64,000 nucleotides of DNA from assembly GCF_001949145.1 (NCBI RefSeq), contig NW_019091365.1:1216574-1280573 (forward strand), given 5' to 3'. Every line of letters starts with the position of its first letter. Positions within the stretch are counted from its first letter, which is position 1. The notes under the pieces are model-generated. The model saw only the letters and a program-made list of their open reading frames with translations, was not told the DNA's origin and did not search any database. Shown piece by piece: positions 43,915-57,480 of this stretch. A program made the translations under genes and the position numbers. The stretch is from Acanthaster planci (taxonomy: Eukaryota; Echinodermata; Asteroidea; Valvatida; Acanthasteridae).

Positions 43915-46130
43915 ATGAAGGAAGCCCCTTCAAGGCAGATAGCTGGTGAGCTCGACTACCCATTAACAACTGTAGCCAACATGGTGCTCACATCCCTTTG
44001 GATCCCACTAGCAAGGCTGAGAGGGGTGTTGATGCTTGGGCAACTCAGGACCTCCTTATACACTGCCCAGGTTTGTGCCCTGGAGAGGTCACTCAAAGGT
44101 CGCTGTTCCAGTGACAACACACCAGAGAAGGCAGCAGTTACAAGTCGAGAGTGAATTGGCATAAGCTCTGAAGCTATGCGTTTTTAGCAATGGTGGGGGA
44201 AGCATTGTACATGTACATGCAATTCCACTGGTCAGCTTCTGTCCGCCACAAGCTGGGCAACCCCAAGCCAGTAAGATGCTGACCCACCACAATCTGCCTG
44301 CTCCAGTGGGTGCTTGGAGCTCAGGCCAAACCCAAAGAGCAGATTGCAATCACCACACCACACGAAGGAAATCGCCAATCTTGCGACTGGCAAGCTGGAA
44401 TGTTAGGACAATCAACTGTGTCTATCACAACTTCTGCATTACCAACACCCTTTTCTCTATAAAGCCCATCCACAGTGTATCCTGGCAGAATCCTACACCT
44501 TGCCACTGGCATTAACTGGATCTCATCATCACCTGCAGGTCATCATTGAGCTGCGTCCTCAGTAAATGCAGTGGAGAGATGGGTTGAGCATTATCAAAAG
44601 CGGTATTCAAGGAAGAACACCATTACGCAAGATGCCATCTAGAACACCAACCCCTCCAGAAGTCATCAAGCTGGCCAGTAAACAGAGTGCCCTTTTCAAC
44701 CACCTCAATGACTTTCTGTTTCAGTGCTAAGAAGAAGGAGCTCTATGTCAGGTCGTATGGGGTACCAATTTCATCACTCTTTAAAAAACAAGCGTTTCAA
44801 GACCAATTGCAATAAATACCAGGGTATACATGTTTCTCTCCTCAGTATCGTGAGCAAGACCGTCTTGGGCAGACTACGTCTGGTGGAGCAAGTCTATCCA
44901 GAGGCCCAGTGTGGATTCAGAGCAAAGAGATCCACCACTGACATGACCTTCTCTGAGGCAGTTGCCGAAGTGTCGAGAACAAAGGCAGCACTCTACATCT
45001 CCTTCATCAACCTGACCATGGCTTTTGATTTTGTCAGCAGGAAAGGTCTCTCCACCATCCTGGCCTTCCTAAACTTCTTAGCCCGATTTTGTCTTTCCAT
45101 GAGAATACGAAAGGCACCATACAGTATGGCTGCTCAACCTCTGACTCATTTCCTTAACCCAGTCAGAGAATGGAATCTATCTCAACATGAGAAGTGACAC
45201 TGGCCTCTTCAACCTCGCCCACCTGAGGGCAAATACCAAATGCAAACAGTGCTTCTCCGGAAACTGCTCTTTGCAGACAATGCAGCACTGAATAGCACAC
45301 ACACAGGAGCGTCTACAATGATTTATAAACTTCATGTATGTCACGCACACTTGCAAGGAGTTCAGTCTTAAGACCAACACTATGGGGCAAGATGTCAATT
45401 CCACTCCCAACTTCTCCACTGGTGACTACACACAAAGGGTCATGGAAGATTTTATCTACCAATTAGGTTCAATTATCTCAAACCAACCTCTCTCTGGGCT
45501 CTGAGCTGAACTCCCACATAGGCAAAGTATCAGCAGCCACTGCCCGCCTTGCTGAGGTGGGGACAACTCCATGCTCACCACCAACATGAAAGTGCAGGTG
45601 TACCAGGCCTGTGTCCTTTGCACCCGTCTTTACAGTAGCAGGGGATGGACTTTATACTCCCCTTCAAGAGCACAGACTCAACACCTTCACCCTACTCAGC
45701 CAAACAGCAAGGTCCTGAAGGTCGTAGGCACACCAACCATGTTTGCACTGCTGTTGCAGAGTCACCTTCATTGGCTTTGCCATGTCAGCCACATGGTGGA
45801 TGGCCACATTCCAAAGGATGTACATTATTGTACAGGGAACTTCTGGACCTGCTGGTAGACCAGTGCTCCACTATAAAGACGTCTGCAAGCAAGACCTCTG
45901 GGCCAGCAACATCAAACCACAAGACTGGGAAGCCCTTGCCACCAATCAAGTCAATGGCTGGTGAGCAACAGTGACAGGCTAGGAGGGAGGCGAAAAGGAG
46001 ACACAGGTGCCAGCAAGCTGGTTCAGCCCCTATGGATCCAGGCACAGGCTTCATCTGCAGCACGTGCAACTGAGCCTACCGCTGGAGGGTTGGCCTAGTC
46101 AGCCACAGCGGGCGCTGCAAGTCAACCACT
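43915..46130 (+). pseudogene. APE-type non-LTR retrotransposon relic
   Basis: Broken reading frames on the + strand follow the order of a LINE polyprotein. An endonuclease start LASWNVRTI is near 44385. RT motifs include SLLSIVSKTVLGRL and PEAQCGFRAKRSTTDM, then LYISFINLTMAFDFVSRKGL (44830-45060). A degraded FADN box with LRANTKC and LLFADNAAL follows near 45220-45290. Next come the post-RT region LTTNMKVQVYQACVL...GTPTMFALL (45570-45780) and WEALATNQVNGW (about 45930). A C-terminal zinc-finger remnant FICSTCN..H is near 46050-46110. Several stops, frameshifts and deletions between blocks show it is dead. Confidence 0.85.
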
Positions 46131-48640
46131 GACTTACCAACTCAGACGCAACTCCAATGTCTTCCACAACTGACAGGCCCCAACTGGTCAGCTTTGCAAA
46201 TTGAAGGGGTTAGAGGTATTACCTCTGCATCATGAGTCAAGTTATGAATTATACTTTCACGACAAGGGTGACATAATTTTATGTACGGTGTACATGTACG
46301 TATACACAGTACTGTACATTACACTGATTTTAAGGCTTAAAGATGCTGGAATCACCCAGTAATTCTCCTGGAGTTATTTTAACCTGTTTGTCTTGAATTA
46401 AAAGAATTCCACAGCAACCAATTGCTGGATATTTTGGATAAATACATGAAGTTGACTTACCAGTACATGTACTTGTGTTCCCATCCAAGATTTTGCCTTT
46501 GACAAGAAACTCATGTTCAGGCCGCAACAGAGAGCAGCAACTGATCTGACTTGACGGGCCTACACAGAGAAACAAAAGAAATGGACAGTCTTTTATTGGG
46601 GATGTAAATATGGGCTCAATGCACCAAAGTCAACAAAACTTGCTTCATATAATAGCATTTACAAGACCATGACTCCATTGGTTTAAAAATAGGGAAAATA
46701 GTAAGCTTTGCAGTCGAGAAGTAAATGTATTTTGCATTTTCAATGACAGTCAAAATCTTTCTACACTGTGTAATAGCTTTTGGGTTGATGTGGCCTTTTT
46801 TCACACAAGTGTGTTTGTGGTCCCATTCCATTATAAAGCAGGGAAAAGAATTTCAAATCTTAAAAAAAAACTTTAGTTCCCCACCACAAGGTACCCGAGT
46901 TTTATTTAATGTTAAAAACTGCAGGTAATGTTTGGTTTGTTGGTTGCTTCTAAGTATTTTCAAATGATAAAATTCCCATAAATATGGAGCTGTGCCTGGA
47001 AACCTAAACGGATGCATTTCTGACATAAAATTATGTTACTTCTCAGAATAGTCTAGTGCTGGCTGAGTAGTGAATTTGGCTAATCGATTAATCACACATG
47101 AACTAAGAACTTCTAAATTACCTCCCTAAACTTCTCAATGATATAGCCCACAGACATTGTTGTTCAGCCTTCATTCATTGTTTGCGCATGTAAGGCTATA
47201 TGAATAATTCATCCCGAACTGACTGACGAATATAAGCCAATGATTGCAGCCACAGTCACTTTGGCACTGGCTAAACTGGGCAGGCATCTGACACACTTTT
47301 TAAGATTGGGGCTGCATTGTGCAGCCACGTGGTTGGGTTTCGGCACCTGTCCAATAGGGACTATGCTACAGCAGGACTGTGGATAATCAAAGGGCATTGG
47401 GTCTGAACTTTTGAGGTCTGCCGGTGCAGAAACATTTGGGAAATTGAAATTCTCATTTTTGTAAAATGTGTTTCTTGACAAGTGTTTGAGTTCAATCATA
47501 TTATGGTGGATAGAAAGGAGCAACAATTAAAATTATGCAGAATGAGGTAAACAATACTGGAAAAACAGAATTTTACACAGAGAAAAATTGTTTAATTGAA
47601 CAAGAAGTATGAGGGCCCAGGCATTACTCATCAGACCCACCACGCTAATTATTATTTCAAATCCTTCGCTGAGTGTGAAAAAAAATTATGAAAAAGAGAA
47701 TCTTCCAATTTTTTTGTGTATTCCTAGCCTTTGTTTGCACTTTCATTGGGGCAGTAAGGCTGTTCTACATTTACTTTTTTCAGTCACAAAGTTCAAAACT
47801 CCAAGACACAGAATAACCAGCATCAAGAAACAGGGATCTGTGTGTAATTTGAAACATCCAGATTGTTCGGAATTAATTTACAATCCCATGAACTACCAGT
47901 AGTACTACCTTTCAACATGACACAGAAGCCTTGCATACTTGCCGTTGCAACTCTTGCTACATTTTTGGACTTAAAGGTTAACAGCTTATTCCTTTTAGAG
48001 TTATGTTCATTGAACTGAACTGCCCAGTCGACCACAAGCCTGTCAGTGCAGGCTGGCAAAATAAAACAGGTGTGCCCTGGATTGTGTAAAGTGGCTTGTC
48101 ACTACTCACACAGTGTACAGTGTGGTAGTGTGTGTAACTAATTGGTACTCGATAACAATCACTACTCGCACACACAGTAATTCCACAGCTACTAATCAGG
48201 CTGGCACGATTAATTGAATAGTTGCAAATGAGTAGTACAACGAGTAGAAGGAACAAATCAAGATTAATCAATTAACTGAAACAATCACCCAGCGATGGTA
48301 AATACTAGTAACATGTACAATTTACTTGCGGAAGAGTTTCCTGTTTGTACAATCTACTGAGTGTAGACAAAAACTGAAAATTCTGTTTTTTTGTAAGTTT
48401 TTTTTTTATTTTGGATGTTGTGGACAAAGTTAATTGCAATAATGTTTGATAACATAGAAAAAAGGTCAAACAAGACATGTTAAAAGTGATTGGTAAAATT
48501 TAATCTCAGGCCACATTATCAAATGGCAGGCCATGACAAAGAGGGATGAACATCGCAATGAAAACATGTTATCCCAATTTCCACAGAATGCAGGATTGAA
48601 AGAAGAATGTAAAGCAAGATCTTAGTGTCACAATGAGCTA
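46131..48640. other. Noncoding stretch
   Basis: No coding region or recognised repeat. A minus-strand open frame of 105 codons (47209-47526) has no family resemblance and is not called. Confidence 0.5.
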
Positions 48641-48649
48641 TACAGTTAT

Positions 48650-50900
48650 AAATAATTATGAGGTGATAAGGCAATATTCCCCACCCTAGATGAGAAGTGT
48701 CCGAGGTTATAGTTATTTCCGGGTTCATCTTGGGGAAGGGAACTCCGAGAGAGAGGTGCTCCTTCACTAATCACCACTGAAGATGGGGGCGGATGAGGTC
48801 TGATATGGGGACTTGGAGATTGATTGAGCCCCATTTTGGCCTGTAGAGCGCTAGGAGATGAAATTGTATTAGACACATGTACAACCTGCAGAGTGGAATG
48901 AGATCCACCATTTTAGCCATCAAGCCAAGGAGACGGAGCCAGGCACGAGCTGGAGCAGAATGCTTGGTAGAAAAGACTTTCATGCAGTCAAGAAGATTGT
49001 TGATGGGTTCGGTCGTCAGTGAATTTATGCCTTGTTGAAGGTTGATAGATGCCCCTAGATACATTGGGTATTGCGTTGTCGCAAGTAAGACGGGTAGAAA
49101 TCTCCGCTTCGTTGAACAATCTGCCGACGATCAGCCAGTCATCCTGCTTTCCTGCTTTCGAAGGTGAGCAGCAACAATCTTTGCAACCCTCAAGAACACT
49201 CTCAGTGAAGTGGAGAGGCCAAAGGGGAGAGCTGTGAATTCGAAGAGGTTCCCATTGTATAGGAAGCGTAGGTGTTCATAGCTTCTTGGGCAAATCGGAA
49301 TGTGGAGGTAAGCATCTTTCAAGCCTATGGAAGAGGCCCAGCATGGAACCTGTAGAGATTGGGTGACTGTCCAAAGGGTCTCCATGCAGAATTTCTTCGA
49401 GCGGATAAAGCAGTTCAAAGTTTTGAGGTTGATAATAGGTCACCAGCTGCTGAATTCCTTCTTTGGAGTGAGGAACAATGTTAAAATGAAGCCCTTGTTC
49501 GCTTAAGATTTGGGAACCGGGCAGATAGCATGTTTCCAAAGGAGAGAGTCTATCTCCGACGCCAGTGCCTGTCGTTTGTTTTTGTCAGTAGGAACTGAAG
49601 TAAGACGGAGGACAGGTACAGACGGAGGGGTGCTCGTGAATTCAAGGGCGTATCCGTAACGAATGGTCATGAGCACCCAGCTGTCCAATGTGACTTTCTC
49701 CCAAGACCCAGCAGAGTTGACGTTGCCCACCGACGGGTCTGAGATTGGCAGGCAGAGGCAAATCTGAAAAGTCGGCGATGCCCACCCCCAGGAGGTCGGG
49801 GGTTGATGCCTCTAACCTAGCGGGCTGGCGTTTGAAGGAAGCATGTGAAGAGGCCTCAGCCGTAGATTGATTAGAAGGCAGGCCTAATATATGGATCATA
49901 TCCTTCTGAAGAAGACGGAACCGTGCCTCAGGAGGGTTAAGGTTTGATGCAGAGGAGATATCCTTATCTTCAGAGAACATACCCCATTCCATCCAGAGCT
50001 GGTCCGAGGAAGGAGGAACGTCATCATGTCTTGTTGGGTGGCCAGTGGCCGGAGTAGGAGGTGAGCTGTATTCTGCACCAGAACCTGGATAAGTCGAAGG
50101 GATGAAACCATCATATGAAGATCGGATCACCAATGAATGCAGGTTCCAATGCAGATGTGGATGCGGATGCAGATGTGGATGCGGATCCAGATGCGAATCC
50201 AGATGTGGATCACATTGCGCCGGCAAAGGGTCCAGATCCGGGGCCATCGCTCGGGAGCAGGATTGGGCTCTAGACGGCTGGCTATAGAAGAGAGCTTCTC
50301 CGAAAGCATGAGGACTGCTGCCATGATGGCGCCCGAAGCGCCTTCCTTCTGTGAGAAGTGAGACTTCTTACACTTAGACCCCGTAGAGGATGAAAAATGT
50401 TAGCATTTCTTGCGTACGGGAGAATTGGTTGTAGAGCCAGTGGTCGATGCCTGTTGAGCTGGGGCATCGGAGGCCTACCCAGACTGCAGTAAAGATACAG
50501 CAGGAGAGGGCTGGTTAACTGCAGAGGTAGAAGCAGTCTTCCCAGAAAGGCCCAGAAGGTAGCTGGAAGACGGGGTGACATACAGGGTCAAAAGCCCCAA
50601 CGGCACAGGAGGCCGGAGGGCTCTGTTGTCCCGGGCGCGGGTCATGGTGAGCCCTCGTGGCCCGGTATTGTCTCTGCAGGTACCGCACCGGGGAGCAGCG
50701 TTGTGTTGTCCCATGGAGCTTCAGCTTCTTTGTCATGGCAAGGTTCCCGGTTGAAAGGGCATCTGAAGACAATGGCACCAGGGGTGATGCGACCAGTGTA
50801 GCTAGCGTTGGCAGCGTGGGGCCACTCCGGTAGGTAGACTTGTGAGCCATGCCGATGTCGGGTGTTGCCCACGGCAGCTTGTTGTCGACCCGCATTACCC
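48650..50900 (-). pseudogene. DIRS-like retrotransposon relic (gag-RT-RNaseH, truncated)
   Basis: Minus-strand blocks are in the order expected of DIRS-type elements. A gag region (about 50900-49740) includes LWMEWGMFSEDKD. The RT entry has WEKVTLDSWVL and IRYGYALEFTSTPP (about 49700-49620). RT core motifs LKDAYLHIPICPRSYEHLRF and FTALPFGLSTSLRVF lie at about 49350-49200. Then come a damaged DDWLIVGR catalytic segment (about 49140), YLGASINLQQG and SAPARAWLRLLGLMAKMVDL with RPHLQW (49064-48771), and the RNaseH start NPEITITSDTSHLGWG (about 48725-48680). The remainder of RNaseH and the tyrosine recombinase are absent. Frameshifts separate gag, RT start and RT core. Confidence 0.85.
50149..50213. 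repeat. Hexanucleotide repeat within DIRS gag region
   Basis: Imperfect GATGTG/GATGCG/GATCCA units of 6 bp. On the minus strand they encode a His/Pro-rich run (HPHPHLHPHPHLHW-like) inside the gag frame. Confidence 0.8.
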
Positions 50901-52680
50901 GTTCAGAATGCTTAGGAACTGGGACGCAAAAGTGTTACGCCCAGACCCAGCAAACGGGGGAAATTTCAAACCTGAGTGCAGCGCCACGCTGCACTATCGT
51001 TGGCTGCGATGCTTCGGTGTTAGGTTAGGGAACTGAGCATACCGATATCACACACACTGCAGCTCAGGCCCTTGAAGCGTGGACTAACTTAGAACTGAAC
51101 CAAAGATGGTATTGCCAGCAGGCACTAGCTGAGGGATCCGAAGTTTAGCAAAATGCCACTCGATCCTCCGGAGACCAACTCCTGTTGGTCTATAGCGGAA
51201 TGTGGGGTCGTGGAATTCGGAACACTTGTACTTCCTCGCAAACCCTAACAAACCTAGGGTCCCCCATTGACCCTATAAATATACCAAGGAAAGAAGGGAA
51301 ACGTTCTAAAACTCAATTGGGCAAATTTAAAATTCAAATGAACCACAAATTGTAAAAATATATTAAAACAGCTTTATAATTTTCAAAATCCAAGACTCTA
51401 CCTTTACAAATTAAAATTTCAAAATTTTTGAGCCGTTTTGTTTGAACGAGACTATTCGGAGGTCACGGATCACGCATAATATGCATGCATGAATGCTCAT
51501 ACAAGATCGCGTGTGGTTGATCCCTTCAGCCTGGGAACCATCAACAGCCACGGCTTTGTGTGAGGATTAGCGCATACCACACATACATTCTGTTCATCAT
51601 GCAGCTGCGGTTTCAATGTGGGCCTGCTGCTGGACAAGGCTATGCATACTGGGCACACCACAGCCCAGCAGTCACGGTCGAAAAATTCCCGGCGTGAAGG
51701 GGGTTAAACCTTGCGATGTGTGTGTGTGCATGTGGGGGCTCAGACCAAGCACTTGGCTGGTCTAATGACAAAAGCGTTATTTTGGATGCAACTTAATTAA
51801 GACTAAAATTAAAACTGGAAAAATCCTGGAAGCACGGATGGAAGTGACCCCGGCATTAATCACTAATCCTTTTAAGTGCTGTAGTTTGTTTGACTTTTTG
51901 AAGGTCTCAGAAATCAAACAACGCTTGTGACAGAAGTGATTTTCAATGGTTGATTTTTGTGGATCTCGATTTGCGGTCGTTGTGTACAGGCTGTAGGGGT
52001 GGTTGCTGGTCACGTTGTGCAGTGGGTCGTTCTACACAGTATGTAAATAGTTTTTACATAAGGGATTTGAAGACAAGTGGACGTTATACACAGGTGGTCG
52101 CGGGGGGGGGTTGCTGTATTAAAGAGTAATGATCCATACAAAAAAAGGAACACGTTATATGTAAATGTAAACCAAGGTCTGAGTAGCTACATGTATGACA
52201 ATCTAATGGTAAGAATCTCAAACATAAGACTCACCTGTCCTTATGGTGCCATACAATGAGCAGATATTCAGATCATGCAGATCATGCAGGTCAGGCAAGT
52301 GTCCACAGGGTACTGTTTCCGGTGCAAACCATCAAACACAGGTACCTTTTCTCAACATGCAATGAAATGAAAGCCTTGCTGTTGTTAGCCATTGGAGTTT
52401 CCATGTACCAGTAGGTGCCCTCAGATGACCTCAATGATGAGAAGACCACCAAGAGAACACACCTGTGACCTGGGCGTAGACAGAAGACAAATTTTTGTAA
52501 GTTTTACCATTTCATCAAGGGACCTCGGTGGAGTTTGAAAGCACCCCATGTGTATATGTATGCAGAATCATATAAAGATACAGTAAAGTGTACGTGTATG
52601 AAACACTAGGGTAAGCATTCATAACCACAGAGTTATAAAGCAAGCATTCCTGGGTGTACTTTATATTTTTCTGGGAGAGT
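50901..52680. other. Noncoding stretch next to the DIRS relic
   Basis: It may include the DIRS 5' untranslated or terminal region just above 50900, but no terminal repeat could be paired. A small hairpin GACCAAC-tcct-GTTGGTC lies at 51172-51190. No genes are seen. Confidence 0.45.
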
Positions 52681-52689
52681 CTGATAGGT

Positions 52690-53617
52690 TGTGAGCATGA
52701 TGCCACAGCGCACAGAACATAAACCTGGCCTGTACCAAGTGCACAGCTTCAGTCCTAAAAACCTCCAATGAGGCTCCAAGGAAAGAGTCTCATTTGTTAT
52801 TACTGGTCCATTCCCAATCAGAGAGATACAGATAAGAAACTTTTTCATCATCATCATCACAGATTACTTTACAGAGTGAACTGAAGCTTTTTCCATGTAG
52901 GATACCACAAAGCCGATGTCTTTGGCAAGATTATTCACCACTGCAGCATCACTATACCACTAGGGTTGTTAATATGAGCACCACAAGTTTTGATAAATGT
53001 GTGAAATTCATAACAATGATAAGACGAGTATACGTCTTCACTGTCCCGAGAGTGACAACCATGTTGAATACTGGGACCTTCACATACCACTGGTGAAGAT
53101 GGCATATCAGGCATCAGGGCACAGCACCAACCAAACAGGTGCCTAACCTAGTCACTCTTGGCAGATGAATAGAGCTACCAGTCGACTTGTTCCTAAGGTG
53201 TCCAGAGAAGTCCCAAGGGTACCAGTGAATATGCCCTGCCAACGAAAAAAGAATGTGAGAGGACCATGAAAAGGCACAAAATCATCCCCCCAAAAGCGGT
53301 AAAACACTAGAGCTACTACAAGTACATGTAAGTATCAGGTGAACTGGGGTGCTCTTAACCTGGGAAATGCTGATGCTGACCACAGAATAAAGAAATGTCA
53401 GGCTGGGTCTCAAACTCCAGCAAAGGTGGGAAGGGCCATACTGCACTGGGTAACAGAACTGACAAGAGATGTCAATGTCAGGATCCGACAAGAACCATGC
53501 CATAAGTCCAAAGTGGTGCATGGGGACCACCTTAAACACCACAGACACACACTTAACAATTCCTTGTGGAGATCAAAGAGGCAAACATCACAGCAACCTC
53601 ATGCCTTAGAGGGTTGA
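52690..53617 (+). pseudogene. Ty3/gypsy integrase fragment
   Basis: Frameshifted + strand pieces resemble a gypsy integrase. There is a CTKC zinc-binding remnant near 52735. A degraded core follows. The C-end of the core, DLHIPLVKMAYQASGHST, is at 53067-53130. The post-core chromodomain-like linker VNVRIRQEPCHKSKVVHGDH is at 53473-53540. The spacing and the RIRxxP..KVVHxDxLK signature are typical of gypsy pol 3' ends. No RT, protease or gag accompanies it. Confidence 0.65.
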
Positions 53618-56600
53618 GGACTAAGAACTAATCTCAATGCTTCTACAGCCTGATTGTCCTGACTCAGGATAGGAAGCAGGGGAGGCCACTTAGGATTCTG
53701 CAGACAGATCTCAGCATGGTGATCACTGGTAGGGATGGCATCAAGAAACCAATGCACCAGAAAGCCGAAGAGGTTATAGATGATCCACGAGATGGTATAC
53801 CGTACATAAATCGTACATGTACACTATACATCCAAAGTTTCAATAACAGGTAGTACAATTGGGACAAAAATGAGGTCTTGGCCTCCTTGGACATCACGTT
53901 ATGACAACCATACATGCAACGATATAATGCATCGTCACTTGCCAAGAACAAAGGTAGATTAGAGTGAGAGGACATTTTATTTTCTGAGCGGATTTTTTTC
54001 CCCAATATTTTATATGTGACTTGTTTTTTATGAGCTAAAACAGACAACAATGTGCACAGTATATTACTTACCTCATCAGCATTTTATTTTCATTTTGACT
54101 CTGGAGCTGAACTGCCGCTGTTTTCATTTTCATATTTGACATGGAACTTGTTTCCTCTAAGCTAAAGGAGAAAACTATGTGCAAAAAATGTCATACCGCT
54201 GTCTCATGAGAATTTCATTTAAAACCGGAAACTGGAGCTGAACATTTATATTTCACATTTGCTTTTTTTTTGTGGTTGTGCTACTGTATTTTAACGAGCT
54301 CAATCTTGCCAAGAATAGAAGCCTCTTGGTTAAGTGAGATGACTGAAACCATTGCCTCTAAGTTGTTGATTCACACTTCGAATAATAACAAGGCCATGCA
54401 CTCTGAAGTATATATGTACATGCATGCACATCACTTCTAAGGGAAAAAGGGGGGGGAACACTGCATCATCGCACCACTTTTGGACCAAGCTCCTGACCAG
54501 AAACCAGAGTCTTTTGGGGGGGCCTTATACCAAATACATGCACCTGAAGGTGAAATGGCTATTAATTATGCCAAAGAGAGAGTATTTCATAAATAAAAAA
54601 ATGCAATGTTATGTTTTCCTAATTTTATTTTATCAGTTGAAATAATTTTTGTGTCTAAAATCTGGATGAACATCAAAGCATGCCAGTTAAAAAAGGGACT
54701 AATGCAGTGTGAAATTTTAAAAAATCACACTGCATTTCACAATTTCATTTGAAATTTGAAAATATGAAATTCAGAACAATTTTGACATGAAAAATACAGC
54801 CTTACACTGATATGTAAATGTACATGTTATACAGTACAACATGAGTCTCAGATAGTCAGGACTGCTGACATGAGTGGTGACTGGCTAGCTTGGGTAACAA
54901 CAGCCCTAACTAATGTTCATACATGTACATGTAGCTCTGGAAATTCCCAGTTTCTATATTTCATAAGTATTAGAGCTAGAGTTACTCATTCAAACCTGCA
55001 CGGCTGATAACATACCTAAACTTACTGCACCACTTAATTTCTGCTCAATTTCTTCTAGTGTTGGTCCAGCTTGCTTTTGTCCCTCAACGGTGGTTGCTGG
55101 ATCAGTACATTTTGGGCATAGTTTCTGTCAACACACATCAGAAAGTGGGGAATTTAGTCACAATCTTTTTCCACATGGGCCCAGGCCAGTCCATAACCCT
55201 TGAGAGCCAAATGAAGAAAGAGAGCACCAACCACATGGTGCATGAGCTTCATTAATGGAAGGGACATGTCGCTCGTGATTGTGCACATATCGGTACTCAA
55301 GGCAGTGTCTTCTTTTTCTACATGGGCCCATTCTCGTAAGGCACATACATAATACATGTATGTACATATATGTACATGTAGCCCTTGAAACCCAGATGAA
55401 GAAAAAGTGTGCTACCATTAATGGAAGAGATGTGTTGCTCATGATCGTGCACATAAACATGGCACCATATCAGCTGCTGTTGATGTAAAGATTGCTCTGA
55501 AAAAATAACTGAATTTTGTCTTCTTGTTTTCTCTAGAGATAAACTCCAGTTAGAAGTTTCACTCCAACAAGTACCCACTGCATCAACTTCAGTGCTCTTC
55601 AAAAACCTGAATAAGAGCACACATGTACAGTACATGTACATTTTGGTTTTTTTAACATTAGCTTGGTTTTTTGACACCCTTCACATTATAACCCTGGCAA
55701 AGAGTCTCAACAATGGCTCTAACAAGGATGACGTAATCTTGAAAGGGAATGACTCCATGCCTCCTCCCTCAAAAAACTTCCAATGTTTATTGAAAAAGAC
55801 ACAGTTGTTTTAAACACATTTTGTATAGCAGACTTAGAAACTTTCAGAAACACTCCTGCCAGGTTGTTGATCATATTCCATTATGACAATGGTGCTAGCA
55901 TCAATTCAAAAGGGTTCTTCACTGCCCCTGATGACATCAGTGGCCAATACAGAATGCAAGGGCTTGGCTCCAAGACGATCAGCATACTTTTGCTAAGAAA
56001 AAGCTTAACTGAATGTACATGTAATGAGAATTTTGTACAATTATGCGCACTAGTAATGCAATACTGCACCAGTCGCTGTTGGTTGTCAGTGAATTGCAAC
56101 ACTTCAGTTTTTTCATAAACGTATCATACACTGCACAGTGCATGGAGAGACCATTCAAACTACATAATATATGCATAATTTAAAATGCGTAGACATGTTT
56201 CTGCCATCAACTGCTATGCATTATTAGTCGATTGGATGTAAAATCTCAAACTGTATTCCCTTTTTCAAAACTATTTCCGATATCCACAATTGGAAAAATA
56301 GGTGATTGGCTAATGGCGGAATTGTTTGGCAAACTGTACAATAAGATCAACAGATTGTGCAAAGATTGAGTGCTTCTGCAGACTGACTTACATGTAGGCT
56401 ATCACATCAAACATACATGTACCAGTACATGTATGCGTGAAATAAAAACATCATCGACCTCAATGTACACAGGAATAACTCTGAATCTTTTAGTTCAACA
56501 CATAATTTTCATTTCTCTATCAATGTCATGTTGTACATGTAAATGCCAAAATACGGGCGAGTGAATGTCTCAAAGTGTCCGTCAACAGAAAGGTATCTGA

Positions 56601-57480
56601 TTGTAAGGTTTCACAGGAGGTCTGAAGGAATGCCAGGCACCGAACTTTGATTACAGCTCCGCTGGAAGGGGCCATGGGTCCATGCATGTTTCGTTCATTC
56701 GTTTTCGATTTGAAACAAAATACGAGGAATAAGATGACAATCTCAGTTTTTAATTGTTTTTCTGTTGAAAACGAAAAAACTAAGGTAGTGTGGCATTTTA
56801 TTCCCACAAGCCAGCCTAGGTCTGGCCATGTCTGGGCAAACTATTTCCAACTCTGAGGAAAGTCACCTGACCCAAACTGAAACTACATGTATCTGCCTTG
56901 GCCCTTGAATTTGACAAGCAATCTAAGTTCCAGGGGCTAGGAGTCGTTTTGACGGAAATATACCACCGATTGGTAATTGATATGGTGACCCAGTCGACTG
57001 ACACAACAATGTGCATACACAAGGTATTACTGGCAAGATCGACTTAACTTGTTTAATATACTTTTCTTTAGCTAACTGAAATTTACTTATTTTATACAAA
57101 AGCTACAAAAGAATAACACAAAATATTATACAAAAGAACACTTACATAATCCGCACTCCCTAAAGTGCCACCAATAATCCGCACTCTGCAACCTATTACC
57201 TGTATCCGCAATCCGCACGCCACAATCCTTACTCCTCACTCAGGTGACTGCACCCAGGTGCTAATTAATTAACCCAAACTAACGAATGGGTAACTCAGGG
57301 CATCTGCTAACACTCTGGCTGTCCAGTCTTTCACCGCCTACCTCGACGGTGACGGACAATCATCGACTACCCTACCCACAACTCTACCTACACAGTATTG
57401 TTCTATCCATGATCCTTTCTAACTGATACTATTTAACAGTACACATTAAGTCAACTACTGCGAATACGTTACAGTTACTT
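53618..57480. other. Noncoding stretch
   Basis: No gene recognised. It holds a two-copy direct duplication (55164-55456) and scattered TACATG motifs. The 57130-57480 segment, with repeated AATCCGCACTC-like words, may belong to the 5' flank of the gypsy relic downstream. Confidence 0.45.
55164..55456. repeat. Two-copy direct duplication, ~147-bp period
   Basis: Copy 1 starts TCTTTTTCCACATGGGCCC (55164) and ends near CGTGATTGTGCACAT (about 55288). Copy 2 starts TCTTTTTCTACATGGGCCC (55311) and ends near CATGATCGTGCACAT (about 55456). Copy 2 contains inserted TACATGTA repeats. Confidence 0.7.

Noticed and set aside
47209-47526. 105-codon minus-strand open frame
   Set aside because: No recognisable domain, no splice or promoter context. 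Left as unsupported.
57140-57480. LTR of gypsy relic A
   Set aside because: I could not pair it with a second copy downstream of the relics, and no TG..CA ends or primer-binding site were clear.
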